From Bolinopsis microptera (Eukaryota > Ctenophora > Tentaculata > Lobata > Bolinopsidae), in contig NC_087084.1 in NCBI RefSeq assembly GCF_026151205.1, forward strand, positions 8,233,394-8,297,393: DNA of 64,000 bases. The letters are read 5' to 3'. A program made the translations under genes and the position numbers. The notes beneath the pieces were generated by a model. That model did no database searches, was not told where the DNA came from, and worked only from the letters and a program-made list of their open reading frames with translations. Every line of letters starts with the position of its first letter. Within the stretch, counting starts at the first letter, position 1. Positions 14,037 through 26,900 of the stretch are shown in pieces.

Positions 14037-16649
14037 ATGTTACTTGAGAGGCTGTTTGTTTTGTTACTTCTAGTGGTGGTGAGTCATCAGAATGGAGGAG
14101 GTTGTCTTCCGTTGAGTGTTGATCAGCTGACAAAGAAACTTGGAAACGGTATAGTAGTAGGACTAATAAAGATTTTGTTATCACAGCATCAACTAAAAAC
14201 TTAATCGCCTCGTAATATTCATTATTTTTTGGCACACAGGATATTAGGATAAGCCGTTCTGTAATAGAGTTGGTAAAACACTGTTCAAATTTCACGACGA
14301 ATTTCATTCTCCATCTCCTCCAGGATTTATTCCCCAGCACATGAGTATGGATCAGAACTTTGACGGAAATCACCCCCTGCAATACAACCAACATGGAATT
14401 TGTAGTTCGAAACTCGTCTTCGATCAGTTTCCCGGTGAGTTTTTATACCGATTTTCTTAAAAATAAAAACCAAAATTTGTCGAAAGGAAGAAGATCGCTC
14501 TGACTTAATCGTCACATTTTTAAGATTTTCCTAACACAAAAATCGCTATGACTGCAAAAATCAACATAGCAGAGTTTTAAACGAAAGACTAGTATTCACA
14601 GCCCGCCTTAAAATTTAAGGAAATCGCAATTTAGATTAAATTATGCTTTTTTGAATACTTTATATCTAAATGATACATTATTTCAGACAGCTATTTCCCA
14701 AGGTTCATACGACACGTCAAGTGTGATTCTGAGGAAGACAAATGTATGACTGGCAAATCTTGCCAAACGGTATGTAGTAGTCTAGACGGGTGGGGGGGGG
14801 GGGTTCGCTTAGTACAGACCGTGGTTCAGTTTAAAATAGGGAATTAAGATCCTAAATGAAAGACCTGCATGACACGGAGAGACGTGTATTTAAAATGAAA
14901 TAACGTCATTTTAAGATATTGCAATACAACTAATTCAAATTTCTTACACGACAGCCATAGTCATACTGTATGTCATCAAAATATTTGGTCGCGCCCCCTT
15001 TTGCTGCCGCCAGTCGCCACCACGTCATGTTGGCAGAACGCCGCAGACTTTCTATAATTTACGAAGCGGACAACACTTCACAATAATATCATCATTTAAT
15101 GGCCTTCAAATCAGTATGAAAAAATACAAAATTGGCCAAGGAATAAGAAAAATTTGGACCCCCAAGTGGTGTCAAAAACGCGAATTAAATAGATAATAAT
15201 TATTTTAGAATTTAGACGTTTGAGTCTTGACACCACTTTAGCGTTAGACGGGTTCCTGCTAGTAATATCAATTACATAAAAATAACTCCTACAACTAATA
15301 TTGTTTCTAAAACAATGGCTGAGTTTACCACTTTTTAATATTGTATGTACAGTCCAGGTAAACATCTAGAGATGAGTCCGAACTGAGATGAGCTTTGACG
15401 TAAAGTTTTCTGAATCGAGGATCCTTCTGAACGCATTGTAGTCCTTCTAATAAAACCTTGTCATTTATTGCATCGTAGTACCGGTCATATCCTCTTATGG
15501 TTACATAATAATCTCTTGATTCGTTGTACAATGTACACCATTAGCCTCGGTCTGAGTGTAAGATCTATGGTGGTTTGAATTTTGACAATCATATCCATTT
15601 CGGTAGCGACTAAGTTTCCAATATCTCGGCTCTTCCTCAATTTTCCTGTAACGTGATCAATGTGTTCTAAATCCTTCTCTTCACCACCCGGTAAATCGCC
15701 GGTAAGACCCCTGTCCGGGTAAACTTTGACAACGCGACAGTATTTTTTATGATTCCCCCAATCTCGTTTCTGACAAGCAACGCTGCAGTATCTCACCAAT
15801 TGCAATGTACAAGCATCACATTTGAATAGCTCTGCCCCTGTTTTGCCACAAGATTCACACGCCTCACAAGAACTTTGTCCTTCCCCTGTTTCAGATCCCT
15901 TCCGTGACTCACTGGTATTTTTGCAGCACTGTTTGTGCCTCTTCCAGTCATTTTTCTGGCATTGAACATTACAATACCAAGCTGATTTACAGGCGCTACA
16001 TTTCAGTAAATCTGGTCCTTTCTTACCACAGGAGCCACACACTTTACTAAACAAATCAGTCATCTACTCGCTGCAAATATTAAACTAATTATTATGAAGT
16101 AGTTATAGTATGTTATTTTGCGATAGTCTCCAGTTAGCTTTACTACTAGGTAGATGACTGTTACAAACTTACTCACAAAATGAAATAAAAACGTAATCTT
16201 AACAAGCAAAAATTAATCTTAACTTTTCTCTGAATCATTCCATGATTCCAGTTCACCACCAGACATTCCCGATTCGTATTCGAAATTTGACTTTCTCATT
16301 AAGAAATATTGCTATATAAATGTAAGACCAATAATCTGTGCGAGCAATAAGTTTTCGTGATTAGGTGTCGTTCACACTTCACATAATATTACGTAATCAG
16401 CCGTGAAAACGATTTGAATCGTTTCCTTTCCGTTGCCACCCCCACCCCAATAAAGAAAATCATCCCTAAACCCCTGACGACAGAGCACACATCTAGTAAG
16501 CCAAGCTACTCCCCCACCAGGTCGATGCATACATTAACATACTGGAGAAGAAAGCTACCATATTCTGCGACGATGATGGGTACGAACAGTGGACGACCGT
16601 CAGTTTGAAGATTGGTGCTGGGTGCGAGTGTGCCGTGGAAACGTTCTAG
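14037..16649 (+). CDS. Secreted trunk/PTTH-like cystine-knot ligand, four exons
   Basis: Exons 14037-14148, 14324-14434, 14687-14769 and 16521-16649 join in phase to 144 residues. Residues 1-18 are a signal peptide (MLLERLFVLLLLVVV). The mature part has seven cysteines at about 64, 87, 94, 100, 118, 137 and 139, ending in a C-x-C pair (GAGCECAVETF). The order DSYFPRFIRHVKC, then a short C-x5-C, then a lone Cys before DGYEQW, then CxC, resembles the trunk/PTTH and wider neurotrophin-like cystine-knot group, whose insect members activate the Torso receptor. That link is by pattern only; a noggin- or spaetzle-like ligand is possible. Intron 3 (1.75 kb) contains the antisense MYND gene. Confidence 0.8.
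15325..16063 (-). pseudogene. Double MYND zinc-finger gene, intronless, with an apparent frameshift
   Basis: The frame from 16063 to 15485 encodes 192 residues with two MYND fingers (about 9-47 and 67-109), each with the C-x2-C, YCxxxCQ and H-x3-C pattern. MYND domains bind proline-rich peptides in transcriptional and methyltransferase proteins. Near 15531 the coding character moves to another frame, which runs to a stop at 15325 (LYNESRDYYVTIRGYDRYY and on, ending NIKKW). One extra base near 15532 would explain this. The whole gene sits antisense in an intron of the cystine-knot gene and has no introns of its own, which may mean it is a retrocopy. It may be a pseudogene, a sequencing slip, or a gene ending at 15485. 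Confidence 0.65.
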
Positions 16650-18358
16650 AATAACGGACATTTGAACATTTATACAATTTACAGTTATGCTATTTTGTTA
16701 TATTAATGATGAGGACCATTGGTTCCAGTCTTAAAACTTTGTTAAAATTATGAAATTTTTATGGAATTTTCTTTTTTCACGAAAGCTTCACAAAAATTTA
16801 GTTTTTTTCTGCGAATTAGTTAAACAGTCTAACGGAATTTCGATAATCAGCTCTGTGCACACTCTGTTCCGTAAGGGTAAGTACAGACACGGACGTCGTA
16901 AAACTACTTCCTTTCTGACATATCATATAACAAGTCGATGAAACTGTTAAAGGATCGACATTATACAACCATACATTTATGATCAATCGGGAAAGAAGTT
17001 ATAAGAAATTGAAAATAATTAGAATTACACTTTTGTTTAGGTATGGAGAAATCTTTGATACACGTTGTAACCCCTTTTCGGCCAGAGAAGGCTTGCAACG
17101 TGTAGCAAAGAAATCTGTGAGTGGCGACTGGCAAGATCAGAATACATTTCTACTCTTATCTACTGTATCTATCCGTCCAGCCATGCAGCTCCGGATCATG
17201 CAGGAACGAGCGCGCGCGCCGCGCGATCACGTGACCGATTGAAAGACGAAAAGTTGAACTTTCTACTGAATTGTGTCATCGCGGATAACAGAACTTGGAG
17301 CAAAACAGTAGTCTGCAGAGGATGTTTTCACTCGATTATGTATGTCCGACCGAGCAAGAAATTGTCTCACTTGACACTTATTAGGCAAACTTAATTAGAT
17401 TGGCAATTTGGCACTGTCAGATTATGATGGGGGCAGGCCGTCACAACGTTGGGGCAAGAAATAGGGCAAGATTACAATTTCGATTGCAATTTTAGCGAAT
17501 ACATCGCCTCGTAGTCTGCTGCAAATTTAATTGCCATGTTACGGCTAGGTTATTGCAGATTGTTCATTGTGGACTGTGCTTTCTGTGGTGCATACTTCTG
17601 TAACCTTATCACGTGCCAGCAGTTTTCAATAATATTCGAACAATAATTTTATAACGAAAACGTATAAAGGATTGTAATAAGATGACAGTTTGAATAACTT
17701 ACTTGTAATCTTCTATTGAAATTCTAGACATTGAATGCTAGGATGATCAAATGTTAGTTAATAACAGAAATCAGACTTATTCAAGTGTTTCACATCAATA
17801 TCTTTGATTCGGATTATATCTCAAATTACCACGTTACACTAATCTTACAAAATTAACAAACATCTACTTAGGATGTTAAATAAGGAATATAATAATAATA
17901 ATATATTTAATTAAGTAATCCTCCTTGCGTTCAAGAGTAGCGTGTCTCTTTACTCTTATATAGAAAACGTTTTGTTAGTTGTCATAGAGTGATTACACTC
18001 AAATATAATCTAGTTAAGTCGAGAAATTTTGAGGCAGTGATACTCATTATATTTATTCAAACGTTGACAAAGTTACAGTCATGCAGAGTACATAAACACG
18101 TGCTTTAATAAAATAATCTTTATCATATTTAATGTTTTTTAATTGTGATTTTAATAGGCGTGCTAGGAATTATGTAATTATTGGAATCATATCGAGCACT
18201 AAAGTAAAAAATAGCTACATTACAACGTACTGTATTACGTAGTAAGAGCCTAACATAGCAATTAGCATAACATAAGTAAGATTATCTAAGATGGACTTAT
18301 TTTACCATTACAAAATGATATGTGATATATAATAAGTGTATAAAACATTGACCAAGGT
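16650..18358. other. Non-coding interval, no recognised feature
   Basis: AT-rich sequence with a short CpG-rich patch (17205-17235). The short open frames show no recognisable protein character or splice context. It lies between the cystine-knot gene and the G-run-headed element. Confidence 0.6.
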
Positions 18359-18364
18359 TCTAAT

Positions 18365-20173
18365 GGGGGGGGGGGGGGGGGGGGGGGCAATGACTACCAA
18401 TGGAGACTTTTGGGGACTAATTGGGACTAAAAATCATGGGGACTAGAGGTCAACTCGTTGACGTAATTCACCATTTGTCCCCATAAGTCCCCAGAATTTT
18501 TGACAGTTATTTATGGTTTTCCAGGAAAACCCCGAGGTCCGATAAAGTCTATCCGGCCACTCACATTGCTAAATGGAACTAGAAAAGTCCTATCCCTCGT
18601 AGCCTTGAACAGAATCAATTACCACGTTGATATGTACACTGGACCTTGGCAGGCGGCATACAAGCAGGGTCGCAGTTGTGCTGACCTGGTATGGTCTCAG
18701 AGAATGTTGACATCAGTGGTTACCAGGCGCGAGTTTGAGTATAGTAAAATCAACATTGACATGACCGCTGCGTTTAATACTATCCGCAGACAGACCATCA
18801 TCAACCTCCTCATTGATGCAGGATGCTCTAGAGACGACATTCGCCTAGTTCAGTACCTCCTCTCAAATACAAAGCTCAAGGTGACGGTCAACAGATCTGA
18901 GTCTGGTGAATTTGTGATTAATATTGGCGCTTACCAGGGAGACAGTCTGGCAGGTAAAGTGTTTACATTGACCCTTGCCGGTGCCCTGAATCACATCAGA
19001 GCCGTGATCAGTGTCACGATTCCTAGACCGAACCCCCCAGTCTCTGATAGAGGCCTCCCGTTAGAGTCCGCCTATGCTGACGATGCTGAACTTCTGAGTG
19101 AAGATGGTCAGAGCCTGGTGAAGATACTAGAGATTGCCAGTGATATACTAAAGGATTGGAGTCTCTTTGTTAACGAATCAAAGACGGTGTTTACAAGAGT
19201 GTATTTGGCAGATACAGATGCTTTAGATGCCCATGGCAATAAAATTAGAGGAGATGAAGAGTGGCGAGAGTCAGTGCTATTAGGATCAAAGCTCTGTTCA
19301 GAAAGAGATATTGTCAACAGACGCAACAAAGCCAATGTTGCCTTCTACACCTACAAGAAAGTCTGGTTGAACAGTTCTGTTCAGATCAGTGAGAGTAGAA
19401 AGCTGAAGCTGTACGAAGCTCTTGTCACTTCAGTGTTGTTGTATAACTGTAGCAGCTGGGCTGCTCCTGAAACCGTAATGGCATCTGTCGACGTTCTTCA
19501 AAGGAAGCATCTGAGACAGATAATCAACACCTATTGGCCTACGGTTATCAGTAACGAGAACTTATATAAGAGATGTAATGTCAGTCCCCTTACTGAAAGG
19601 ATCAAGAAAGCACGATGGAAGATGCTTGGGCACGTTCTCAGAAGCGGTGATGACACTCCCGCCTTCTTATCATTCAGATTTGCATGTTTAGGATGTTTTG
19701 ACTACAAAGGAAGGAGGGGCAGACCTCGTTCAAATTTATTTGATTTATTATTAAAAGACATTATGACAAAACAAATTATTGTGATTGTAAATAAAAGATT
19801 TAATTTAAGTAATTTCAACGATTTAGTGTACAAAGCTCATGATAGACGTCTTTGGAGAAGTTATGGGTGAGTCGAGACTACTCGGCCACTCGATTTTATG
19901 ATTTAATTTCTATTATCTTGTGTTTGCTGTATATAGTTGATTAATAATTTATGGTTTTCAAGTTAGTTTAATAACGATACGATCGAGATGTTTTGTCCAA
20001 GATAAGAGTAGGATAAATCTAAATGGGGACTAATGGAGACTTTTGGGGACTAATGGGGACTAAAAAACATCTAAATGGGGACTAATGGAGACTTTTGGGG
20101 ACTAATGGGGACTAAAAATCATGGGGACTCGGGGTGAAATCGTTGACGCAATTCCCCAAGTCCCCAAAAGTAG
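18365..20173 (+). mobile_element. G-run-headed element carrying a reverse transcriptase (E1)
   Basis: It starts with 23 consecutive G (18365-18387). Two related GGGGACT/AGTCCCC modules lie near the ends in the same orientation (18398-18500 and 20022-20170), flanking an RT frame. TCTAAT occurs directly before the G-run (18359-18364) and directly after the right module (20174-20179), a likely 6-bp target duplication. The right end lacks a C-run. See the other G-run-capped elements at 40164, 53282, 59307 and 61752. Confidence 0.6.
18500..19870 (+). pseudogene. Reverse transcriptase fragment of a non-LTR element
   Basis: An open frame of about 450 codons begins inside the RT domain (PGKPRGPIKSIRPLTLLNG). 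It continues through INIDMTAAFNTI, GAYQGDSLAG and the YADDAELL catalytic box to a C-terminal domain ending RRLWRSYG. The frame is intact, but N-terminal RT blocks and any endonuclease are missing, so it is a 5'-truncated copy. The first ATG is not a real start. Clade not assigned. Confidence 0.8.
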
Positions 20174-20179
20174 TCTAAT

Positions 20180-20900
20180 ATAAGCAAAACTATAGCATAT
20201 CAAACAGACAATTATATAAAAGTTCACCATTCAATTTGATATCAACCGTCGAATAATCAAACAAAAACATTATCATATTAATTAACCCACAATCACAGAA
20301 CAGTGATAATAACCATTTGATGAATACTAAAAATTGAGAAATCTTGGATGAATTTAACAAAACTTGGTTCGTTTATTCGAATATTTCTTCGTATCTGCTA
20401 CAGTAACTGCACATAGCAACACACTATATAAGGTGTTTGGAAATTAATCTTAGAAAACCTCGTGACATATTCCAAAACCTCGCGACATATTCCAAAACCT
20501 CGTGATATTTTCAAAAACCTTCTGATATTATATTCTTATGACATTATTTACAGAAAATTAAATTTCTAGATACCAAATGTCATGAAATCGGAGCATGAGA
20601 TAATTTACCAGTGTAAGGTTACAAAATGGTGAATATAAGCTGGGTTATTACAAAATCTGCCCTTTTACAAAGTTTTCTATGTAAATTGTGTCCTAAAATG
20701 TAATTCAGAAAAAAGTAGCCTAATAATAAAACGATACAGCAAATTAACAGCCATACCACACATAATAATACACATAACATAACATACACATTACACAATC
20801 CACAGTTCTTATCAAACTAAACTCATATCTTTATTTAAATTATCCCAAACTTTGCTTTTTTTCTTAATCCAGCATCTTCTGATAATCATTATTTCTTCTC
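20180..20900. other. 3' flank of the ceramide synthase gene
   Basis: No coding seen. There is a degenerate three-copy repeat of a roughly 26-bp unit at 20455-20535 (AAAACCTCGTGACATATTCC). A minus-strand AATAAA at 20835-20830 is a plausible poly(A) signal for the ceramide synthase gene. Confidence 0.6.
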
Positions 20901-23900
20901 CTACTCGACTTTCTTTTCTTTCCTTTCTTCTTCAGAGGAAGATGGAGCCTGCATAACAAGTATTATCTTCCAAATAACAGATCATGTAAACATTCAAGCC
21001 CCATATTATTGAACTAATTCTTCCGGACGTGTTCCTTCTAAAAATATCGAATATGGTACGTGTTATATCCTAGGACAGACCCCAATTGTCCTAAGAGAAG
21101 AGAATTTCTGACTGACTAGAATTTTTCTTACAAAGAAGGTCAATTCCAAGATATTATAGAATGTAATTAAGAAAATAAGTCAGGTGATGAACAGCACATG
21201 TTTTATCTGCTTGACCTGCATATAATGAGGAGACTTTGCACTTTGTGCACGACAACTTATAGTTGAATTGATTTATGACTTTAAAGCATAACTGCATAAT
21301 ATTCTACCGGACATGCATAATATTGTACATATTGCAGGTCGACTCGGACTAGATTGGACATTGGGGAACTTTGTATTACATTACCTACTAGGCAGTACCT
21401 AGGTATTTACTAAACGGGTACTTTTAAACGTGTGGTATTTTTGTATACATTTGTTTTATTAAAGTAATATACTATTAAAACTATGGCGGTCTTCGGATAA
21501 TATTGACCTGGCTATCGATTGAGTATTCCAAATTAGAGGAGAAATACTGCACTGCAAATTTGTAACTCGATCACTTAACAATCATAATTATATCACATTT
21601 TCTTACAACCTGCTGATCACAAGGAACTAGATAATATCTAGATAATATCTCACTAATATCTAGATATATCTCACTAATATCTCACTAATATCTCACTAAT
21701 ATCTAGATAATATCTCACTAATATCTCACTGATATCTCACTAATATCTAGATAACATCTCACTGATATCTCACTAATATCTAGATAACATCTCACTGATA
21801 TCTAGATAACATCTCACTGATATCTAGATAACATCTCACTGATATCTCACTAATATCTCACTAATATCTAGATAATATCTCACTAATATCTCACTGATAT
21901 CTCACTAATATCTAGATAACATCTCACTAATATCTAGATAATATCTCACTAATATCTCACTGATATCTCACTAATATCTAGATAACATCTCACTGATATC
22001 TAGATAACATCTCACTGATATCTCACTAATATCTCACTAATATCTAGATAATATCTCACTAATATCTCACTGATATCTCACTAATATCTAGATAACATCT
22101 CACTGATATCTAGATAATATCTAGATAATATCTCACTAATATCTAGATAATATCTCTAATTCTAATAATTCTCACCTCTTCCTCAGACCGGAGATCTCCC
22201 TCAGGCTGCTCGTTTTTAGCAAACGTCATGACAACACGGACTATGAGACTAAACCAGAAGATGTGTAGGAACTGAGAGTCAGATTGTTAGGTAATATGAT
22301 GGAACTAGTTAATCATATTCCTAGTTAATATATAGGGGGTAATGACATCACCATTTCGCATTTCTTGAGTAGGAAAGTGGAAGAACAATTTTCATCGTTC
22401 TAGTACATTGCAAAATGGTGATGTCATCCCCTCCAAATATGGTGAGGACAATTCGATACAAAAAAATGTGAACGACTTCCTAAATTTCACGTACACTCAT
22501 TTTTGAAAATCCAAAATTCGCAGCCATAATATATTATTTAAACAGTGAATTTTTATTGTAAACACTGGTTTTACTGTCCAATATTTTGTGCACAAATTGA
22601 ATGCTTTATTTTTAGCGTCAATAAAGTTTGAAAAATAGATTATGTCTTGAAACGCTGCTGCGAGTGCAAAAACTTAAGATGAAAAGCCGAATTTTGAAAA
22701 ACTGCTTTGATGAGCAACTAATTAATTTCGTTTTCATTGAAGGAAGCTGATAAATTCTTAAAAATTACAACATGAACAATACATTATCATTTATTAGTAT
22801 AAATTTGGTCGGCCAAACGTGGGCGAACAACAATTTCAATGTTTTATTTTTTACCAACTAAATATTTTTCAGCGTTTGTATTCTTGTAAAATTATAAAGG
22901 TACTGCAAATTACTGCACAAATTTAGAGAGGAGATTTTACATTATAATTTTAAAGAAATTGCAAAGTGATTAAACAATTTAAAAAAGTATTCAATTGCAG
23001 ATAATATCAGTCATCAACTGGAATGACATTATAGGGATCTGCATCGTTAGGACGTCAGACTTCAGAGTGCAGTTCACCTTGTTCCTCACATTCCAATCAG
23101 ATTGGATCAAAATTTCAGCCCAAATTATCAAAAATTTGTTTCCTTCCCATATTTTTTATCAAGGAATAAGTAAATTACTTTTAATCATTGCAATTATTGG
23201 CTGTTAAATTCTCAAATCAGCTAGAATTTCAAACATAATATATACTGTGCTTTCAGCAATACTCATAAGTATTTCCGTGGCTGTGGTTGCAATGCGCCTA
23301 GTCTACTGGAATGATTCTTCGGAATTTCGCTGGATTGCATAACTTTCGTCTTGGTAGATTCCAAACACAAGGAAATTTTCCTTTTGGTTGGTAATATACT
23401 CAATGATGGAAGTATAGTGTATTGGCTATGCCCCGCTTACTAGTTTAGCTCTTTCTAGTCCCCTGCTACACGGCATGTAAACAGGGATTAGCTAGTTAGA
23501 GGCGGTCCGTGTAGGCCTTACACTGTGCTTTCAGCAATACTCATATAAATAAAGCTATAATTTATCAAAAAAAATTTGCTGAAAATGAAATGTTCAAAAT
23601 TCTTTAAGAATCAACCGACATTAAAACGTAACAGTCAGGGTTTTAAATAGTGACACATATTATAAAGCATAAATAATAACATAAAGCGCCACACTTAATT
23701 AACCTGCCAGGCATGGAACCTGAAGGGGAGGGGAGAGGAGAAGGGGGGGGGGGGAGAAGGGAGAACGCGGGGAGAAGGGGGTATGCTTTCAAACAAGGCA
23801 CAACAAAAGTTAAAACTAATAAGGTGGAAAACCCCAGGAAGGGTCCGCGCCGGGATTATAACTTATTTCAGAGCACCAACATAACTTTCACAAGACAAGA

Positions 23901-26900
23901 TTACAATAAAAGATTATGATTACAAATTTACAAATTTACAAATTTTTTGATATTTTAAGCAGAAAATCATTTTTGAGGGCGCCTCCCCCACAGATCCATG
24001 CATGACAAGTGCTTCTGTCTCCTTATAAGGAGTTCCTTATGCCCATATAAGGAGTTCATGATGCCCATTTAAGGAGTTCATGATGCCCTGCAACCAGCAT
24101 TGCTTTACATCACATGGCAACTCATATATGTGTGGGGTATTCAAACCATTCATGGCCTTCATTCAAACCATAAAAGCCGCCAAATTACCTTTCTGTAGAA
24201 ACAAACAGAAGTAGTACAACTCACATATAAGACAAAGAGGAACGAATTGGTGATTGTCAGACTGCAACTGCCGGTGTTTGTTATAGTGCGGGTCTCGTAA
24301 ATTGCGCTGTATAGAATACTGAAAGACGAGGCATGATTGGTGTTGTTGAAGGCAGTTGGCCTTGGGTGGTTCTTTTCTCATGGAGATTGGCTTTTTTTGG
24401 GATGAGAGATAGGTAAGCTAGAAGAATTGTTTAGGCAGAGACATGCTTAGCAGTCAACGATTAATGAGTTTGGGAATCATCGGTAGAATTTTTCATCCCT
24501 TTTTGAAATTAATCCGATGAATAATCAACAAGAATTGCGCCCGTTGTTTCGTTTTGGCGGACGCTAGATTTCCATTTCACATTTACTATACATTTAAGTA
24601 TAAGCTCCAATCAGCTCACTTCAATCTTCATGATAATAATATTGATAAATTATGCATCAAATACGGGAAACACTTGAAATTCAGTTCAATTGCCGTAGAA
24701 CTTAACTTGTATCTGTAATTCAAGAAATTATCAGCAAAGGTAAACTATACTCGTGTACACATCAATACACTACGCGTGCCACGTACAAATTGGGCGTATT
24801 ACCTAATAGTAATATTAAACATTACATGCATCATATACATAAAACACAGTCGCGCCGCGCATTCATAGATCACAGGCTATCTATACATCACATCTCCGCA
24901 AGCAATCCTCGCGCGCGCGCGACTTTTTCGTTGCTTGGTAACATACGGAACGACACCATATTCATACCCGCCTAACGCGATCTCCAAAATCCACGTTTTT
25001 CTGCAAAAACCTCCATTCGTAACCTTTCACTATTGCCTTTTTTCAAAAGGGTGAAAAGGAAAAAATAATTTCTGAATCGCATGAGCTTGATATTGCTGAA
25101 AGTGATTTAAAGCAATTTAGCTAGCTCGAAAAATCTGCAATTCTGCAACTTGATGCTGTTACTGTAATCAGGTTTTTTTGATAAGCAATGTAATACGATG
25201 ATTCCCTAGAGATATAGTTAAAGCTTCTTGTTTAAGTAAGATTTACATTTATATAACGATCTGCATGCTGAAAAAGTGAAAACCTGATCAAAAGATGCTG
25301 AATCAACTAAAGAAGTATTAAAAGCTAGAAAGCAGTTTTAACAGAGATTATGATTATTTGACCCAGGCATCTGGAGAAGGTCATAACGGTTTTGATTGAG
25401 GAGAGGGCAGTAAAAACGACCACGTCTAAAATATTGATCATAGCCCCCTTTTTATTTGGTAAAATATGATCATAATTATTTCAAAACCACGTTGCACTTG
25501 GAGTTCGCGCTATTGCATAAGTCTTGAATCACAAAAATCTCTTAAGGTCTACACGATTGCATCTTTGAACTGAACACTTTTTATTCATTGCACTTATTTT
25601 TATTTCTTGGCCTTTTTTCATCGCATATGGTCGAACATGAGGCTGTGATATGGTAGGTTTTGGAGTGAGCTTCACGGGTCACAGTGGGGCTCGCGTAAAG
25701 GGCATGATGACATTTGTTTTTTTTGCCCTTTTATGCCTCTGGCCACATCTTGGTGGTGTCAATTTGGATTAAATCGTCAATTATGACTTATTTCAGTGAA
25801 ATTGGACAACTTTCACTACTTTTTTGGGCAAAAAATCAATTTTTTCGAAAATTTGGCACTTTCTGTCACACAAAAAGCATCTTTTTTGACTAGCAGTTTT
25901 AAGATTTCATCGAATTTTAAGCGGTTTCTGTCCCATTTTTCTGCTTTTTCGTATGGAAATGGTCATCAATCATGCTGATGTGATTGTTTAAGGGTATTTC
26001 AGAAAGGAGAACCATAAAAACTATGCAATATGACAAAAACATAAGAAAAATCCTATGAAATCAGAGTTGCCCCTGGATTTTCCGAGCTCAAATTGCCAGA
26101 TTTTGGCTATTTTTGGCTCATATGCACTATTTTTCCATCCAAATATTGCTTATTCCAATTGAACTTTGCTGGTATTAGCATAAAATATCGAAGTGTGCAC
26201 CAAAAAGCTATGAAATAAATGAAAAAATCAGTTTTTAATCTATCAGTTTTCATTTTTTGCGCTATTTTGACGCGATTTTTCACCTCAGGCTCGTACCAAA
26301 AATGGGTCATAATTTTTTTTCCGAAGCGTTCCGAAGCCAAATCTTCTGGGTTCTGCTAGAAAAATTATGGGAAAACATAGAAAACATAATGAAACCCGGG
26401 CCATATGGGGCCATTTATAACTTTACCACCCATTTGTGGTCAGCAAATGAAATTTTAAGGCCTATTTTTGAAAAATATTCTAATTTTAGCTACCAAAAAT
26501 CCAAAATTGACCGAAATCATGGTTTTTTCTTCTTAAACAGTACTAAGAATGCTTATATCCATGTTCAATCAATCAAAAGTTGAAAAACATTGAAAACAAA
26601 AGGAACCTCAGCCTGACTCAAAAATGGCAGTGAAATTGAGTTTCTGGGCATGTGCAGGCAGGTTATTTTCAGGCGCGCTTTTCAAATGGTTGTAAATTTT
26701 GACCCAACCGAGATATTGAGCTAATTTAAAAAGCATTGCATCCGGTTATTTATTCTCTATCAGAATTTACAACAATCTAAAACATTAGGAAAACTCGTTT
26801 TTAGGCTAAATGTCAACATGGAGCCCCACTGTGCGGCTGTCGACAATATTTTGTTTAAACGGTCAAAATTTAATAGCACAACCGACCTTTAGGCACCTTT

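Noticed and set aside
21627-22173. CRISPR-like array
   Set aside because: Units are contiguous 11-mers without spacers, in an intron of an animal gene. The same holds for the other arrays.
23713-23919. Glycine/arginine-rich frame after a G-run
   Set aside because: Low-complexity purine-rich sequence; no inverted C-run or duplication to make it a G-capped element.
25796-26583. Three open frames of 60-108 codons
   Set aside because: No domain or splice support; they lie inside a TIR element with low-complexity AT sequence.
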